A DNA stretch of 64,000 nucleotides from NCBI RefSeq assembly GCF_040253635.1, contig NZ_JBEJGX010000003.1, positions 1,674,001 through 1,738,000 on the forward strand. Reading direction: 5' to 3'. This DNA comes from Streptomyces sp. Edi2 (GTDB lineage Bacteria; Actinomycetota; Actinomycetes; Streptomycetales; Streptomycetaceae). Below are positions 1-8,766 of the stretch, piece by piece; the first letter of the stretch is position 1, and each line of letters starts with the position of its first letter. A program made the translations under genes and the position numbers. Below the pieces are notes generated by a model, which ran no database searches, was not told where the DNA came from, and was given only the letters and a program-made list of their open reading frames with translations.

Positions 1-2194
1 ACTGGCGGGTGTCGCGCAGCAGTCGGTGATAGCGCTCCGCCCAGCGGGCGTGGTCCTCGCGTTCGGCGCAGCCATGGCAGGGGTGCGCCCGGATCTCCGT
101 CCGCAGCCGGGAGATCTCGCGGTCGTCGGCCGCCGCCGAGCGGGGCTTGCGGTGCCGCGACGGCACCCTGTGTCCCGCCTTCGTCCGCAGCGCGGAGGCC
201 AGATCGCGGCGCGACTGCGGGCTGCGGGCGTTGAAGGACTTGGGGATCCGCATCCGGTCCAGCGCCTCGACCGGCACCGGGAAATCGATCGACCCCAGCC
301 GCTTGACCTGCCGCTCGGCGGTCAGCACCAGCGGACGCGGGCCGTCCTGCGCCTCGAAGCCACGATGGCCGTTGGTCCGCCCCGACGGCATACCGGGGTC
401 GAGGACCAGCGCAAGGCCCGCGTATTTGCCGGTCGGCACATGGATGACGTCGCCGGGCTTCAGCTTCTCCAGCGCCGCCGCGGCCGCCACCCGCCGCTGT
501 GCCGCGCCCTGCTTGGCCAGCTCCGTCTCCCGCTCCTTCAGCTCCCGCCGCAGCCGGGAGTACTCCTCGAAGTCGCCGAGGTGACAGGTCATCGAGCCGC
601 GGTAGCCCTCCAGCCCCTCCTCGTTCTTCTGCACCTGCCGCGTGATCCCGACCACCGACTTGTCGGCCTGGAACTGCGCGAAGGACATCTCCAGCAGCTC
701 CCGCGAACGGTGCCTGCCGAACTGCGAGACGAGGTTGACCGCCATGTTGTACGACGGCTTGAAGGAGGACCGCAGCGGATACGTACGGGTCCCGGCGAGC
801 CCGGCCAGCGCGCCCGGGTTCATCCCCCGCTGCCACAGCACCACCGCATGGCCCTCGATGTCGATCCCGCGGCGCCCTGCGCGGCCGGTCAGCTGGGTGT
901 ACTCACCGGGGGTGATGTCGGCATGCTGCTCGCCGTTCCACTTCACGAGCTTTTCCAACACCACGGAACGCGCGGGCATGTTGATGCCCAGCGCCAGCGT
1001 CTCGGTGGCGAAGACGGCCTTGACCAGGCCCTTGACGAACAGCTCCTCGACGACCTCCTTGAACGTCGGCAGCATGCCGGCGTGGTGCGCCGCGATGCCC
1101 CGCTCCAGACCCTCCAGCCATTCGAAGTAGCCCAGCACATGGAGGTCGTCGTCCGGGATGCCGGCCGTCCGCGCCTCCACTATGCGGCGGACCTCCTCGC
1201 GGCCCTCCTGGTCGTTGAGCCGCAGGCCCGAATACAGGCACTGCTGGACGGCGGACTCGCAGCCTGCGCGGCTGAAGATGAAGGTGATCGCGGGCAGCAG
1301 GCCCTCGTTGTCGAGGCGGTCGATGACCTCGGGCCGGCTGGGCGTCCAGATCCGGGCACGCTGGCGCCGCTCACGCTCACGGTCCGCCTCGCGCAGATTG
1401 CGGCCCCGGCGCTTGTCCCGGCCGAACGTCGGCCGGCTGTTCTCCATCCGCGCCAGCCGCTCCAGATCGGGATTGACCTCGCGGCGGCCGCCGCTCCGCC
1501 CGTCCCGCTCCTCGAACAGGTCGTATATCCGGCGGCCCGCGAGGACGTGCTGCCACAGCGGCACCGGGCGGTGCTCGGAGACGATCACAGCCGTGTCACC
1601 ACGGACCGTGTCCAGCCAGTCGCCGAACTCCTCGGCGTTGGAGACCGTCGCCGACAGTGACACCAGCGTCACCGATTCGGGCAGATGGATGATCACCTCT
1701 TCCCAGACGGCGCCGCGGAAGCGGTCGGAGAGGTAGTGCACCTCGTCCATCACCACATAGCCGAGGCCGACCAGGGAACGGGAACCGGCATAGAGCATGT
1801 TGCGCAGCACCTCGGTGGTCATCACGACCACCGGGGCTTCGGAGTTGACACTGTTGTCGCCGGTCAGCAGACCGACCTTGTCGGCGCCGTAACGCTTGAC
1901 CAGATCCTGGTACTTCTGGTTGGACAGCGCCTTGATGGGCGTGGTGTAGAAGCATTTTCGGCCCTGCTCCAGGGCCAGGTGGACGGCGAATTCGCCGACG
2001 ATCGTCTTTCCGGATCCGGTAGGGGCCGCGACCAGCACGCCCTTGCCGGCCTCCAGGGCCTGGCACGCCTCGACCTGGAACGGGTCCAGGCCGAAGTCGT
2101 ACATCTCTCGGAAAGGGGCGAGTGCGGTGGCCTGCTCGGCCGCCCGGAGCTTGGCGGCGGCATAGCGCTCAGCAGGGGACATGTCCTCGGTCAT
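1..2194 (-). CDS. Ski2/Mtr4-like DEAD/DEAH-box RNA helicase (3' end cut by window)
   Basis: This is a superfamily 2 helicase of the Ski2/Mtr4 type, expected to unwind RNA using ATP; its cellular role in Streptomyces is not established. The ATG at 2194 starts a frame open to the window edge (731 residues visible). Walker A APTGSGKT is at residues 57-64, the DEVH box at 150-153, followed by SATVSNAEEF (motif III) and, near position 860 of the window, QLTGRAGRRGID (motif VI). The insertion rich in Arg between the two RecA lobes and the long C-terminal part fit the large actinobacterial helicases of about 900 residues. The stop lies before position 1. It is the next minus-strand gene after tatC, separated by a plus-strand secreted protein gene and terminators, so it probably has its own promoter in the 285-bp gap upstream. 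Confidence 0.93.
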   Translation of the reverse strand, partial: MTEDMSPAERYAAAKLRAAEQATALAPFREMYDFGLDPFQVEACQALEAGKGVLVAAPTGSGKTIVGEFAVHLALEQGRKCFYTTPIKALSNQKYQDLVKRYGADKVGLLTGDNSVNSEAPVVVMTTEVLRNMLYAGSRSLVGLGYVVMDEVHYLSDRFRGAVWEEVIIHLPESVTLVSLSATVSNAEEFGDWLDTVRGDTAVIVSEHRPVPLWQHVLAGRRIYDLFEERDGRSGGRREVNPDLERLARMENSRPTFGRDKRRGRNLREADRERERRQRARIWTPSRPEVIDRLDNEGLLPAITFIFSRAGCESAVQQCLYSGLRLNDQEGREEVRRIVEARTAGIPDDDLHVLGYFEWLEGLERGIAAHHAGMLPTFKEVVEELFVKGLVKAVFATETLALGINMPARSVVLEKLVKWNGEQHADITPGEYTQLTGRAGRRGIDIEGHAVVLWQRGMNPGALAGLAGTRTYPLRSSFKPSYNMAVNLVSQFGRHRSRELLEMSFAQFQADKSVVGITRQVQKNEEGLEGYRGSMTCHLGDFEEYSRLRRELKERETELAKQGAAQRRVAAAAALEKLKPGDVIHVPTGKYAGLALVLDPGMPSGRTNGHRGFEAQDGPRPLVLTAERQVKRLGSIDFPVPVEALDRMRIPKSFNARSPQSRRDLASALRTKAGHRVPSRHRKPRSAAADDREISRLRTEIRAHPCHGCAEREDHARWAERYHRLLRDTRQ

Positions 2195-2479
2195 CGTGCT
2201 TACGAGCCTACCGGCCACCTCTGACAACGACCGGATCTTTATGCCCAGCCTTTGCCCGGCCCCCTGCGGTCCCGGAACCCGGGGCACCCGCGCACGAGGC
2301 AGCGGACGGCCGGGTGCCGGACGGGAACAATATCGCTGTCATGATCACCAGCGAACCCCTAAGATCATCTTGATGATTCCGTGCCTCCGCGGGATGTCAG
2401 CGGCGCCTTATGACCGAAGGCGTCGCCCGCGGGCGGAGCGGAGGAGGCTGCGTATGCCTCCGACGACGAAGGGGGACCG

Positions 2480-2767
2480 ATGAACAAGTTCAAGGCAGCA
2501 ACGGTGTCCGCGGCGCTGGCCGTGACCGCGGTGGGGATTCCGATGGCGACGGCCGGTCCGGCGGCAGCTGCGGGCGTGGGCAAGTGCGTCAAGGCGACGT
2601 GGCACCCGAGCAAGAACTCCGTGTACATCGTCAACGACTGCACGAAGAAGATCAAGGTGCAGATCGCCGAGCGCTTCTGGCCCGACAGCGACTGCTACAC
2701 GATCAAGCCGAAGGGCGAGCTCCACTACACGGGCACCGGCCAGCTGCAGGGCATCAAGTACTGCTGA
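2480..2767 (+). CDS. small secreted cysteine-containing protein, unknown function
   Basis: This 95-residue protein has a clear Sec signal peptide: MNKFKAA basic start, hydrophobic core VSAALAVTAVGIPMATA and a likely cut after AGPAAAA near residue 31. The mature part is only about 64 residues, basic, and has four cysteines (KC, DC, DC and the C-terminal residue itself), which suggests two disulfides. A GGGGG-type ribosome site (GAAGGGGGACCG) precedes the ATG. It is a lone plus-strand gene between two minus-strand genes and is followed by a strong terminator. I do not recognise a characterised family. A small beta-sheet inhibitor or wall-associated protein is possible, but nothing in the sequence decides this. 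Confidence 0.85.
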   Translation: MNKFKAATVSAALAVTAVGIPMATAGPAAAAGVGKCVKATWHPSKNSVYIVNDCTKKIKVQIAERFWPDSDCYTIKPKGELHYTGTGQLQGIKYC

Positions 2768-2829
2768 AGCCGTACCGACCGGGGCAGCCCCGTCTCCGCG
2801 CTTGCCGCGGCCGGGCAGATCACGGTGAA

Positions 2830-2863
2830 GGGGCGGGGAGCCGGCCATACGGCCCCCCGCCCC
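2830..2863 (+). terminator. hairpin terminator after the small secreted protein gene
   Basis: The arms GGGGCGGGG (2830-2838) and CCCCGCCCC (2855-2863) pair perfectly, with a further short GCCG/CGGC stem inside. It lies 62 bp after the stop of the secreted protein gene. Confidence 0.7.
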
Positions 2864-2906
2864 TTCGTCCGCTCGTACCACGCGACGGACCGGCTTCGCG
2901 CCGCGC

Positions 2907-2939
2907 GAAAGGGGAGGCTCCGGTGGAGCCTCCCCTTTC
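2907..2939. terminator. strong bidirectional hairpin, terminator of the tat genes
   Basis: A perfect 15-bp stem (2907-2921 with 2925-2939) closes a 3-base loop. It begins with GAAA and ends with TTTC, so it can serve either strand. It lies about 90 bp beyond the tatC stop. Confidence 0.75.
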
Positions 2940-3027
2940 ACTCATTCTCCGGCGTTACGGGGCCACGTCCCCACGTCGCGCCGAGCCCGGGTGAGAGGGC
3001 ATCAGCCCCCTCCGGCTGCTTCCTCCG

Positions 3028-3990
3028 TCAGGTGACGTCGTCGAAGCCGCGGTGCCTCGCGTCGCCGTCTCCGCTTGCCTGCTCCGGCAGCGCCGCGGTC
3101 GCCGGCACCGGCTCGATCTCACCGATGTCCTCAGGCGTCAGATCGAGGTCGGAGGCCTCGTCGTCGGCCGGCCCCGACGCGAGCCGTCGCCGCCGCCGGG
3201 CATCGTTGGCCAGCGCAATTCCGACCGCGCCGAAGTACAGCGCGACGATTGGGACCGCCAGGCCGAGCATGGTCACCGGGTCCGTACTCGGTGTCGCGAT
3301 CGCCGCGAAGACCGTGATGCCCATGATCATCGCCCGCCACCAGCCGAGCATGCGCTTGCCGGTGATGACACCGGCGAAGTTCAGCATGACCAGGAGCAAA
3401 GGCAGCTCGAAGGACAGGCCGAACACGATGACCATCCGCGCGATGAGGTCGAGCAGCTTGTCCAGCGTGAGGAGGTTGCCGATGCCGACCGGGGTGAACT
3501 GGAGGAGGACGTCCGCCGTGGTGGGCAGCACCCGGTAGGCGAAGTAGCCGCCGGCCAGGAACAGCGGAAAGCCCACACCGACGAAGCTGAGCGCGTACTT
3601 CTTCTCGTTGCGGTGCAGCCCCGGGGCGAGGAAGGCCCAGAGCTGGTAGAGCCAGACCGGCGCTGACAGGATGAGACCGGCGACCAAGGAGACCTTCAGC
3701 GCGAGGGTGAAGGGGCCGAGCAGGTCCATCATCACGATGCTGGCGCACCGCGACCCCTTCTCCTGCTTGGCGAGGTCGGTGAAGAGTGAGTCGCAGCCCA
3801 CCGACTGCAGCACCGGCTTCGTGAAGAAGTTGATGATTGCTTCGTAGAAGAAGGCCGCGACGACCGTCGCAATGACGATGGCCAGCATGCCTTTGGCGAG
3901 CCGGTTGCGGAGCTCACGCAGGTGCTCCACGAGAGGCATCCGCCCCTCGGGGTCCTTCACCTTTTGCTTTTTGGGGGCAGACTTGAGCAA
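3028..3990 (-). CDS. tatC: twin-arginine translocase subunit TatC
   Basis: TatC is the polytopic membrane receptor of the Tat pathway. It binds twin-arginine signal peptides of folded precursor proteins and nucleates the TatA pore. The 320-residue protein shows the cytosolic N-terminal motif PLVEHLRELRNRL (about residues 19-31), the conserved first periplasmic region and six hydrophobic segments, with FALP-like PVWLYQLWAFLAPGL and FELPLLLVML. The C-terminal tail after residue 260 is hydrophilic and acidic (DDEASDLDL), longer than in E. coli and usual for actinobacteria. The start is a TTG at 3990 with GAGG seven bases upstream. It follows tatA by 62 bp and is probably cotranscribed with it. 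Confidence 0.97.
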   Translation of the reverse strand: MLKSAPKKQKVKDPEGRMPLVEHLRELRNRLAKGMLAIVIATVVAAFFYEAIINFFTKPVLQSVGCDSLFTDLAKQEKGSRCASIVMMDLLGPFTLALKVSLVAGLILSAPVWLYQLWAFLAPGLHRNEKKYALSFVGVGFPLFLAGGYFAYRVLPTTADVLLQFTPVGIGNLLTLDKLLDLIARMVIVFGLSFELPLLLVMLNFAGVITGKRMLGWWRAMIMGITVFAAIATPSTDPVTMLGLAVPIVALYFGAVGIALANDARRRRRLASGPADDEASDLDLTPEDIGEIEPVPATAALPEQASGDGDARHRGFDDVT

Positions 3991-4052
3991 CCCACGTCCT
4001 CATCTCATGCGACGGGCAGCGGCCCGCGCCACTGCCACAGTCAAGCCCTGGT

Positions 4053-4343
4053 TCAGCGCTGCACGCTGTGATCGTTCTCGGCGACCGGTCGACCGCCGTT
4101 CACGTCACCAGGAGCCGCCTTGATGGTCCGGGGTGCACTCTGCGAGTCGGGGTTCGGCGGATCGGAGGGGGCTTCCTGCTGCTGGCCGCCCTCGGACTTC
4201 ATCGCCTTCGCCTCGCTCTTGAGGATGCGGGCGGACTTGCCGAGCGAGCGGGCCATGTCGGGCAGCTTCTTGGCACCGAACAGCAGGACGACGACGACGA
4301 GAATGAGAATGATCTCAGGAGCGCCGATCTTTCCGAACAACAT
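4053..4343 (-). CDS. tatA: twin-arginine translocase subunit TatA
   Basis: TatA forms the protein-conducting assembly of the Tat pathway. The 96-residue protein has the classic layout: a short N-terminus, one membrane helix (about residues 8-23, [16 protein letters not shown]), the [14 protein letters not shown] hinge and amphipathic helix, then a charged, Gln/Pro/Ser-rich tail. The glycine-Phe hinge and Lys-Lys-Leu-Pro are diagnostic. It lies upstream of tatC on the same strand; in Streptomyces tatB is usually elsewhere, and none is seen here. Confidence 0.97.
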   Translation of the reverse strand: MLFGKIGAPEIILILVVVVLLFGAKKLPDMARSLGKSARILKSEAKAMKSEGGQQQEAPSDPPNPDSQSAPRTIKAAPGDVNGGRPVAENDHSVQR

Positions 4344-4548
4344 AAGCGTCTACCTTCTCACCGAGGCGGCTGGGATGGAGCCAGGCCGGACATCCGTCCG
4401 CCCGCCGTGCTAGCAGCGATCGTAACGCTCACCGGTAAACGCTGGGCAACCCCTGTGCGCACTCCCGGTAGCGGGCCGCGCCGCATACTTCGGCCCTGCG
4501 GAACAGCCTACCGTCCACACGTACGAGCGCTTCGGCCCGTCACGCCTG

Positions 4549-4752
4549 CTACTCCGTTTCTCGCCACTGCCCCGATGCGGCCAGCGGTGCCGCCGCCCGC
4601 TCCAGGTCCTCGGCGGCCCGCTGGATCCGCTCCGAACTCGCGCCGACCTGGCGGGCCAGCCGTCGCACCTCGGCGAAGACACGTACGGCCAGGACACCGA
4701 GCACGGCGATCCCGGCGAAGCCGAGGGCGATTGCGATCATGGGCCAGAGCAT
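4549..4752 (-). CDS. small single-span membrane protein, unknown function
   Basis: This 67-residue protein has one N-terminal membrane helix (about residues 3-25, WPMIAIALGFAGIAVLGVLA) followed by a charged, probably helical tail (EVRRLARQVGASSERIQRAAEDLERAA). The heptad-like spacing suggests a short coiled coil. It is transcribed with the zinc-ribbon gene upstream (16-bp gap) and precedes tatA. TatB-like topology is superficially similar, but the FG hinge of TatA/TatB is absent, so I do not call it TatB. Confidence 0.8.
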   Translation of the reverse strand: MLWPMIAIALGFAGIAVLGVLAVRVFAEVRRLARQVGASSERIQRAAEDLERAAAPLAASGQWRETE

Positions 4753-4768
4753 GGGGCGAGCCTATCGG

Positions 4769-5029
4769 TCAGCCCGTGTGCAGCCGCAGCGTGCGGACCC
4801 CGCCGCCGGTCAGCAGCTCGACGATCCGCTCACCGGCCGGTTTGCGCACCGCGCGGCGGCAGTCGGGGCAGGTGAAGGAGTAGAAGGTGGTGCGGCTGCT
4901 GGCGCCGATCGCCAGCCGGAAGGCGTCCGAGGCCAGCTCGAAGCGGCCCCGGCAGTCCGGGCAGGCCGCTTTGAAGAGCACCGGCGTGGACATGCCCGCC
5001 AGGGTGGTGGTCATCATCGTGGTCGTCAT
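4769..5029 (-). CDS. small zinc-ribbon protein
   Basis: The protein has two CPDC knuckles (CPDCRGRFEL and CPDCRRAV) about 22 residues apart, a four-cysteine zinc ribbon of the kind found in small nucleic-acid or protein-binding adaptors. Two starts are possible. The ATG at 5029 gives 86 residues, beginning with a Thr/Met-rich stretch. The ATG at 4993 gives 74 residues, beginning MSTPVLF right before the zinc ribbon. Neither has an ideal ribosome site (GAAGG overlaps the first). It sits between pafC and the small membrane protein, on the same strand. The function is unknown. Confidence 0.75.
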   Translation of the reverse strand: MTTTMMTTTLAGMSTPVLFKAACPDCRGRFELASDAFRLAIGASSRTTFYSFTCPDCRRAVRKPAGERIVELLTGGGVRTLRLHTG

Positions 5030-5087
5030 CCTTCGCTGCCGTCCCGTGCTCCCTGCGCACGGCGGTGCGCCGCCCGGCGCGCCGTCT

Positions 5088-6038
5088 TCACTCGCCGTAC
5101 GCCGCGAGCGCCTGGTCGGCGGCCTGCCGCGCGCTGTCCGCGAGTTCCTGCGGCGCCACGATGCGGCCGTCCCGGCCCAGGCGCAGCGCCAGCCGCCGCA
5201 GCGAGGCCGGATCGGGGGTGCGCAGCGTGATGCGCAGTCCGCCGTCGGGAAGCTCCTCGGCGCTGTCGTGCGGGTAGTACTCGGCGACCCAGCGGCCGCC
5301 GGGCCCGACCTCGATGGACACCTCGGGGTCCTCGGCCGCGGGCTGCACCAGTCCCTCCGACAGGTCGCGCAGCTCGACCGGCGGCGGGTCGGCGGGGGCG
5401 TCCAGCAGCTTGATCTCGGCGACCCGGTCGAGCCGGAAGGTCCGCCGGGCCTCGGAGAGCCGGCACCACGCCTCCATATAGGTGTGGCCGACGGCGAACA
5501 GCCGGATCGGGTCGACCTCACGCTCGGTCAGCTCGTCGCGGGCCGGGGAGTAGTAGCGCAGCCACAGCCGCCGCCGCTCGGCGATGGCCCGGTCCACATC
5601 GGCGAAGACCCCGCCCTCGGACTCGAAGGTCACCGACAGCCGGGCACTGGCGCCGGCCGCCTCGCCGGCCGCCGCCTCCAGCTTGGCGGTGGCCCGCAGC
5701 AGCGCCTGCCGGTCGCCCTCGCGCAGTCCGGGGAGGGTCGCCACGGCCCGGGCCGCGACCAGCAGCGCCGTCGCCTCGTCGGCCGCCAGCCGCAGCGGCT
5801 CGGCGACATCGTCGGGGTTGTGCCACCAGATGCGGTCGCCGTCGGTGTCGATGTCCAGGAGGTCGCCGCCGCGGAAGCTCGTCCCGCACATCGGCAGGAC
5901 GTCGAGGTCGCCGATCAGCTCGTCCTCGGTGATGCCGAAGGCGCGGGCGACGTCCCCGACGCGGGCGCCGGGGCGCTCGCGCAGATAGGTCACCAGTGAC
6001 AGCATCCGGCGGGTCTGGTCGATCGCGTTCGTCGCCAT
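5088..6038 (-). CDS. pafC: WYL-domain transcription regulator PafC
   Basis: PafC pairs with PafB to form the PafBC transcription activator; in mycobacteria it drives the RecA-independent DNA damage response. The 316-residue protein starts at the ATG at 6038 (MATNAIDQTRRML). It has an N-terminal winged helix (about residues 5-75), the WYL domain (about 145-230, with LWLRYYSPARDELTEREVDP and the downstream HTYMEAWCRLS) and the C-terminal WCX extension. It follows pafB by 16 bp, so the two subunits are very likely cotranslated. Location close to pafA and the proteasome genes is the family's usual context. The longer upstream frame ending in the same stop is not used because it overlaps pafB. Confidence 0.93.
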   Translation of the reverse strand: MATNAIDQTRRMLSLVTYLRERPGARVGDVARAFGITEDELIGDLDVLPMCGTSFRGGDLLDIDTDGDRIWWHNPDDVAEPLRLAADEATALLVAARAVATLPGLREGDRQALLRATAKLEAAAGEAAGASARLSVTFESEGGVFADVDRAIAERRRLWLRYYSPARDELTEREVDPIRLFAVGHTYMEAWCRLSEARRTFRLDRVAEIKLLDAPADPPPVELRDLSEGLVQPAAEDPEVSIEVGPGGRWVAEYYPHDSAEELPDGGLRITLRTPDPASLRRLALRLGRDGRIVAPQELADSARQAADQALAAYGE

Positions 6039-6054
6039 GGGTCTCGTATCCCTC

Positions 6055-7023
6055 TCAGCCCTTGGCCACGGCACGCAGCCGGTCGATGACCTCGGCGCGC
6101 AGTTCCGCAGGTTCCAGTACGACCACATCGGGCCCGAACTCCACCAGCCAGGCGTCGAGGCCGTGGCCGTTGGGGATCTCCAGCTCGTCCCAGCCGCCGC
6201 CCAGCTCGCGGACGGTGAGCGCGCGGGCGCGCAGCGGATAGCCGTGCTCGGCGCGGAGCTTGATCCTGGCGGTGCCGGTCGCGGTCTCCCCGGCCCAGCT
6301 CTCGACGGTCTCGCGGACGGTGACGTGATCGGGCACCGGCGCGGTGAACGCCCCTTGCCGGGAACGGACCTTGCCGGTGATCCGGGAGAGCCGGAAGACC
6401 CGCTCCGCCTTGCGCTCGCGGTCCCAGCCGGCGACGTACCAATGCCCCCGCCAGCACTCCAGGATCCACGGTTCGACCTGCCGCTGCTCGGGGCGGGCGG
6501 CGTTCGACTTGCGGTAGTCGAAGACGACCGGGCGGCGGTCCCGGCAGGCCAGCATCAACGGCTCGAAGGCGGCCTCATGAGCGGGGATACGGGGTTCCAG
6601 GGCGCTGTGCGGCTGCCCGGCGTCGTAGTCCGTACCGTCCCCGGCCAGCGGCATACCGGCCGCGCGCAGCTTCTGGAGCGCACCGCTGGCGGCACCGGCC
6701 AGCCGGGCCTGCTGCCAGATCTTCGCGGCGAGCCCCAGGGCGGCGGCCTCCTCGGCGTCCAGGGTGATCGGGGGCAGGCGGTTGCTGTCGCGGCGGGCGA
6801 GGTAGCCGATATCGCCCTCGATGCCCTCGACGGTCTCGATGACCAGGCCGAGCTCGCGCAGATCGTCCTTGTCTCGCTCGAACATGCGGTTGAACGAGTC
6901 GTGGCTGCCGGCCTCGATATAGGCCTCGATGGACGACCTCAGCTCACGCTTGGTCAGCGGGCGTCGCGTCCCCAGCAGGCACAGCGCCAGATTCATCAGC
7001 CGCTCGGCCTTGGCAATGGCCAT
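6055..7023 (-). CDS. pafB: WYL-domain transcription regulator PafB
   Basis: PafB is the first partner of the PafBC DNA-damage response activator. The 322-residue protein starts at the ATG at 7023 (MAIAKAERLMNLA) with AAAGGGCG just upstream. The winged-helix segment reads LTKRELRSSIEAY and the WYL domain around residue 180 reads PVVFDYRKSNAARPEQRQVEP with HWYVAGWDRERKAERVFRL further on. These correspond to the ligand-sensing WYL core. It forms an operon with pafC and lies 165 bp downstream of an FKBP gene on the same strand. Confidence 0.93.
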   Translation of the reverse strand: MAIAKAERLMNLALCLLGTRRPLTKRELRSSIEAYIEAGSHDSFNRMFERDKDDLRELGLVIETVEGIEGDIGYLARRDSNRLPPITLDAEEAAALGLAAKIWQQARLAGAASGALQKLRAAGMPLAGDGTDYDAGQPHSALEPRIPAHEAAFEPLMLACRDRRPVVFDYRKSNAARPEQRQVEPWILECWRGHWYVAGWDRERKAERVFRLSRITGKVRSRQGAFTAPVPDHVTVRETVESWAGETATGTARIKLRAEHGYPLRARALTVRELGGGWDELEIPNGHGLDAWLVEFGPDVVVLEPAELRAEVIDRLRAVAKG

Positions 7024-7187
7024 CGACGCCCTTTCTCGTTGAACTCCCGATCGTTGACCGTACCGCTCGGGGAGGTCAGGGCAAAGCCGGAACGGTAAGC
7101 AGGCGGACACGCCCGAGGGCCCGCGCCATGGCGGCACGGGCCCTCGGAAACGTCAGCGGCGGTCGCGCACCGCGACCGGCAGTGGTC

Positions 7188-7562
7188 TCAGACGGAGACC
7201 AGGTCGCAGACGAAGATCAGCGTCTCGCCCGGGGCGATCCGGCCGCCGCCGGCACCGCGGTCGCCGTACGCGAGGTGCGCGGGGATGGTGAGCCGGCGGC
7301 GGCCGCCGACCTTCATGCCCTGCACGCCCTGGTCCCAGCCGGCGATGACCTGGCCGGCGCCCAGCTGGAACTGCAGCGGCTTACCGCGGTTCCAGCTCGC
7401 GTCGAACTCCTCGCCGGTGCTGAACGACACGCCGACGTAGTGGACGGAGACGGTGTCCCCGGCCTTGGCGACCGGCCCGTCGCCCTCCGTCAGGTCCACG
7501 ATCTCGAGCTCGGTGGGAGCCGGGCCCTCAGGAAAGTCGATCTCGGGCTTGTCGATGCTCAC
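7188..7562 (-). CDS. FKBP-type peptidyl-prolyl cis-trans isomerase (cytoplasmic)
   Basis: This is a single FKBP domain of 124 residues without signal peptide, expected to accelerate proline isomerisation in the cytoplasm. The fold landmarks are VSVHYVGVSFSTGEEFDASW, the GKPLQFQLGAGQVIAGWDQGVQGM strand-helix with the conserved Trp, then LTIPAHLAYGDRG and LIFVCDLV. The active-site Tyr, Phe/Asp pair, Trp and Tyr are all present. The start is GTG at 7562 with GGAGC seven bases upstream. It follows the FKBP lipoprotein gene by 57 bp on the same strand. Confidence 0.95.
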   Translation of the reverse strand: MSIDKPEIDFPEGPAPTELEIVDLTEGDGPVAKAGDTVSVHYVGVSFSTGEEFDASWNRGKPLQFQLGAGQVIAGWDQGVQGMKVGGRRRLTIPAHLAYGDRGAGGGRIAPGETLIFVCDLVSV

Positions 7563-7619
7563 GAATGTGCTCCTACTTACGAATCTTTACGATTACGGCG
7601 TCAGTCTCGCAGATCTGCG

Positions 7620-8528
7620 TCAGCTGACGCTGAGCACGTCCACGGAGAACACCAGATCGGAGCCGATGGACTTCTGCTGCTGAGCGGTCAGCTTGCTCTT
7701 GGGGACCACGATCAGCACCCGGCTGCCGGCCTTCTTCCCCTTGAGGCCTTCCTTCCACCCCGGCAGCTGCGCGACCGGCACATCCTGCGCCCCGGGCTGT
7801 CCCGGCGCCCAGGTGTCGGCGATCACCTTGCCGTCCTTCCAGGTGACCACCGTGTAGTTGGCCCGCACGATGCTCTTGTCACTGATCGTCGCGCCCTTGC
7901 CCTGGATGATCGTCTCGCTCTTGACGTCCTTCGGGGCGTCCTGGCCCTTGGGCAGGGTGATCTTCGGCGCCTTGTTGTCGATGGCGGTCCCGACCTTGGG
8001 GAGATCGGAGTCGTTCTGCGCGACCGGCTTGCCCTCGATCTTGCTCGGCATGATCTTCTTGAGGTCGACGACGAAGACCAGCGTGGAGTTGGCAGGAATG
8101 TTCTGCTGCGCCTGGGCGCCGTATCCCTTGTCCGGCGGGATGACCAACTCGACACGGCTGCCGAGCTTCTGACCCACCAGGCCCTCGTCCCAGCCCTTGA
8201 TGACCTTGCCGCTGCCGATCTCGAAGGTGGCCGGCGCGCCACGGTCCCAGCTGTTGTCGAAGGCCTTGCCGTCCCAGGTCTGGCCGAGGTAGTTGGCGTT
8301 CAGGGCCTCGCCCTTCTTCACCTCCGGCCCGTCACCCTTTTTGAGGACCTTGACCTGAAGCTTCTTGGGAGGGGCGCCCTCGCCCTTGTCGACCTTGGGC
8401 TTGGCATCCGCCTGGCCGCTCACCGCCGGCGCGGCGCCGGTCTGGGATGAGTCGTCATTGCCGCAGGCCGCTGCAGAAACGAGAAGCAGGGGCACGGCGA
8501 TCAGGGCTGCGATTGGGCGTCGGCGCAC
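7620..8528 (-). CDS. lipoprotein with tandem FKBP domains
   Basis: The protein is an extracytoplasmic lipid-anchored proline isomerase. The signal peptide MRRRPIAALIAVPLLLVSAAACGN contains the lipobox SAAC, giving a mature N-terminal Cys at about residue 22. FKBP domain 1 (about residues 60-160) is canonical: LNANYLGQTWDGKAFDNSWD, ATFEIGSGKVIKGWDEGLVG, IPPDKGYGAQ. Domain 2 (about 190-302) keeps the fold signature (LPGWKEGLKGKKAGSRVLIVVP) but has no clear Phe-Asp pair or YG loop, so it is probably not catalytic. The start is GTG at 8528 with GAGGG upstream. It is followed by the cytoplasmic FKBP gene, then pafBC. Confidence 0.92.
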   Translation of the reverse strand: MRRRPIAALIAVPLLLVSAAACGNDDSSQTGAAPAVSGQADAKPKVDKGEGAPPKKLQVKVLKKGDGPEVKKGEALNANYLGQTWDGKAFDNSWDRGAPATFEIGSGKVIKGWDEGLVGQKLGSRVELVIPPDKGYGAQAQQNIPANSTLVFVVDLKKIMPSKIEGKPVAQNDSDLPKVGTAIDNKAPKITLPKGQDAPKDVKSETIIQGKGATISDKSIVRANYTVVTWKDGKVIADTWAPGQPGAQDVPVAQLPGWKEGLKGKKAGSRVLIVVPKSKLTAQQQKSIGSDLVFSVDVLSVS

Positions 8529-8685
8529 GTATATCCCTCAAAACGGGCTGCGATCAGTGAATGGACAGATCCACTCTAGCCACGCGACACGACAATGGCG
8601 GGCCCGTGTCACACGGACCCCGCCACTGTCCCATCCGACCGGCCCCTTCACCGGCACCCCACGCCTGGGATACCGCTACTCCACC

Positions 8686-8726
8686 GGGCCGGAGTCCCTA
8701 CCGTGCGTCACACAGGGACCCGGCCC
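8686..8726 (-). terminator. probable pafA terminator
   Basis: Arms 8686-8699 and 8714-8726 form a 13-bp stem with one bulged base, 41 bp past the pafA stop. A second, smaller stem lies around 8599-8626. Confidence 0.6.
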
Positions 8727-8766
8727 GGCACCGGCGGCGGCACGCTCCCGCATCCGGTGCCTCCGG

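Noticed and set aside
4549..4752. TatB candidate next to tatA
   Set aside because: It has one membrane helix and a helical tail but lacks the Phe-Gly hinge and Pro-x-x pattern of TatA/TatB.
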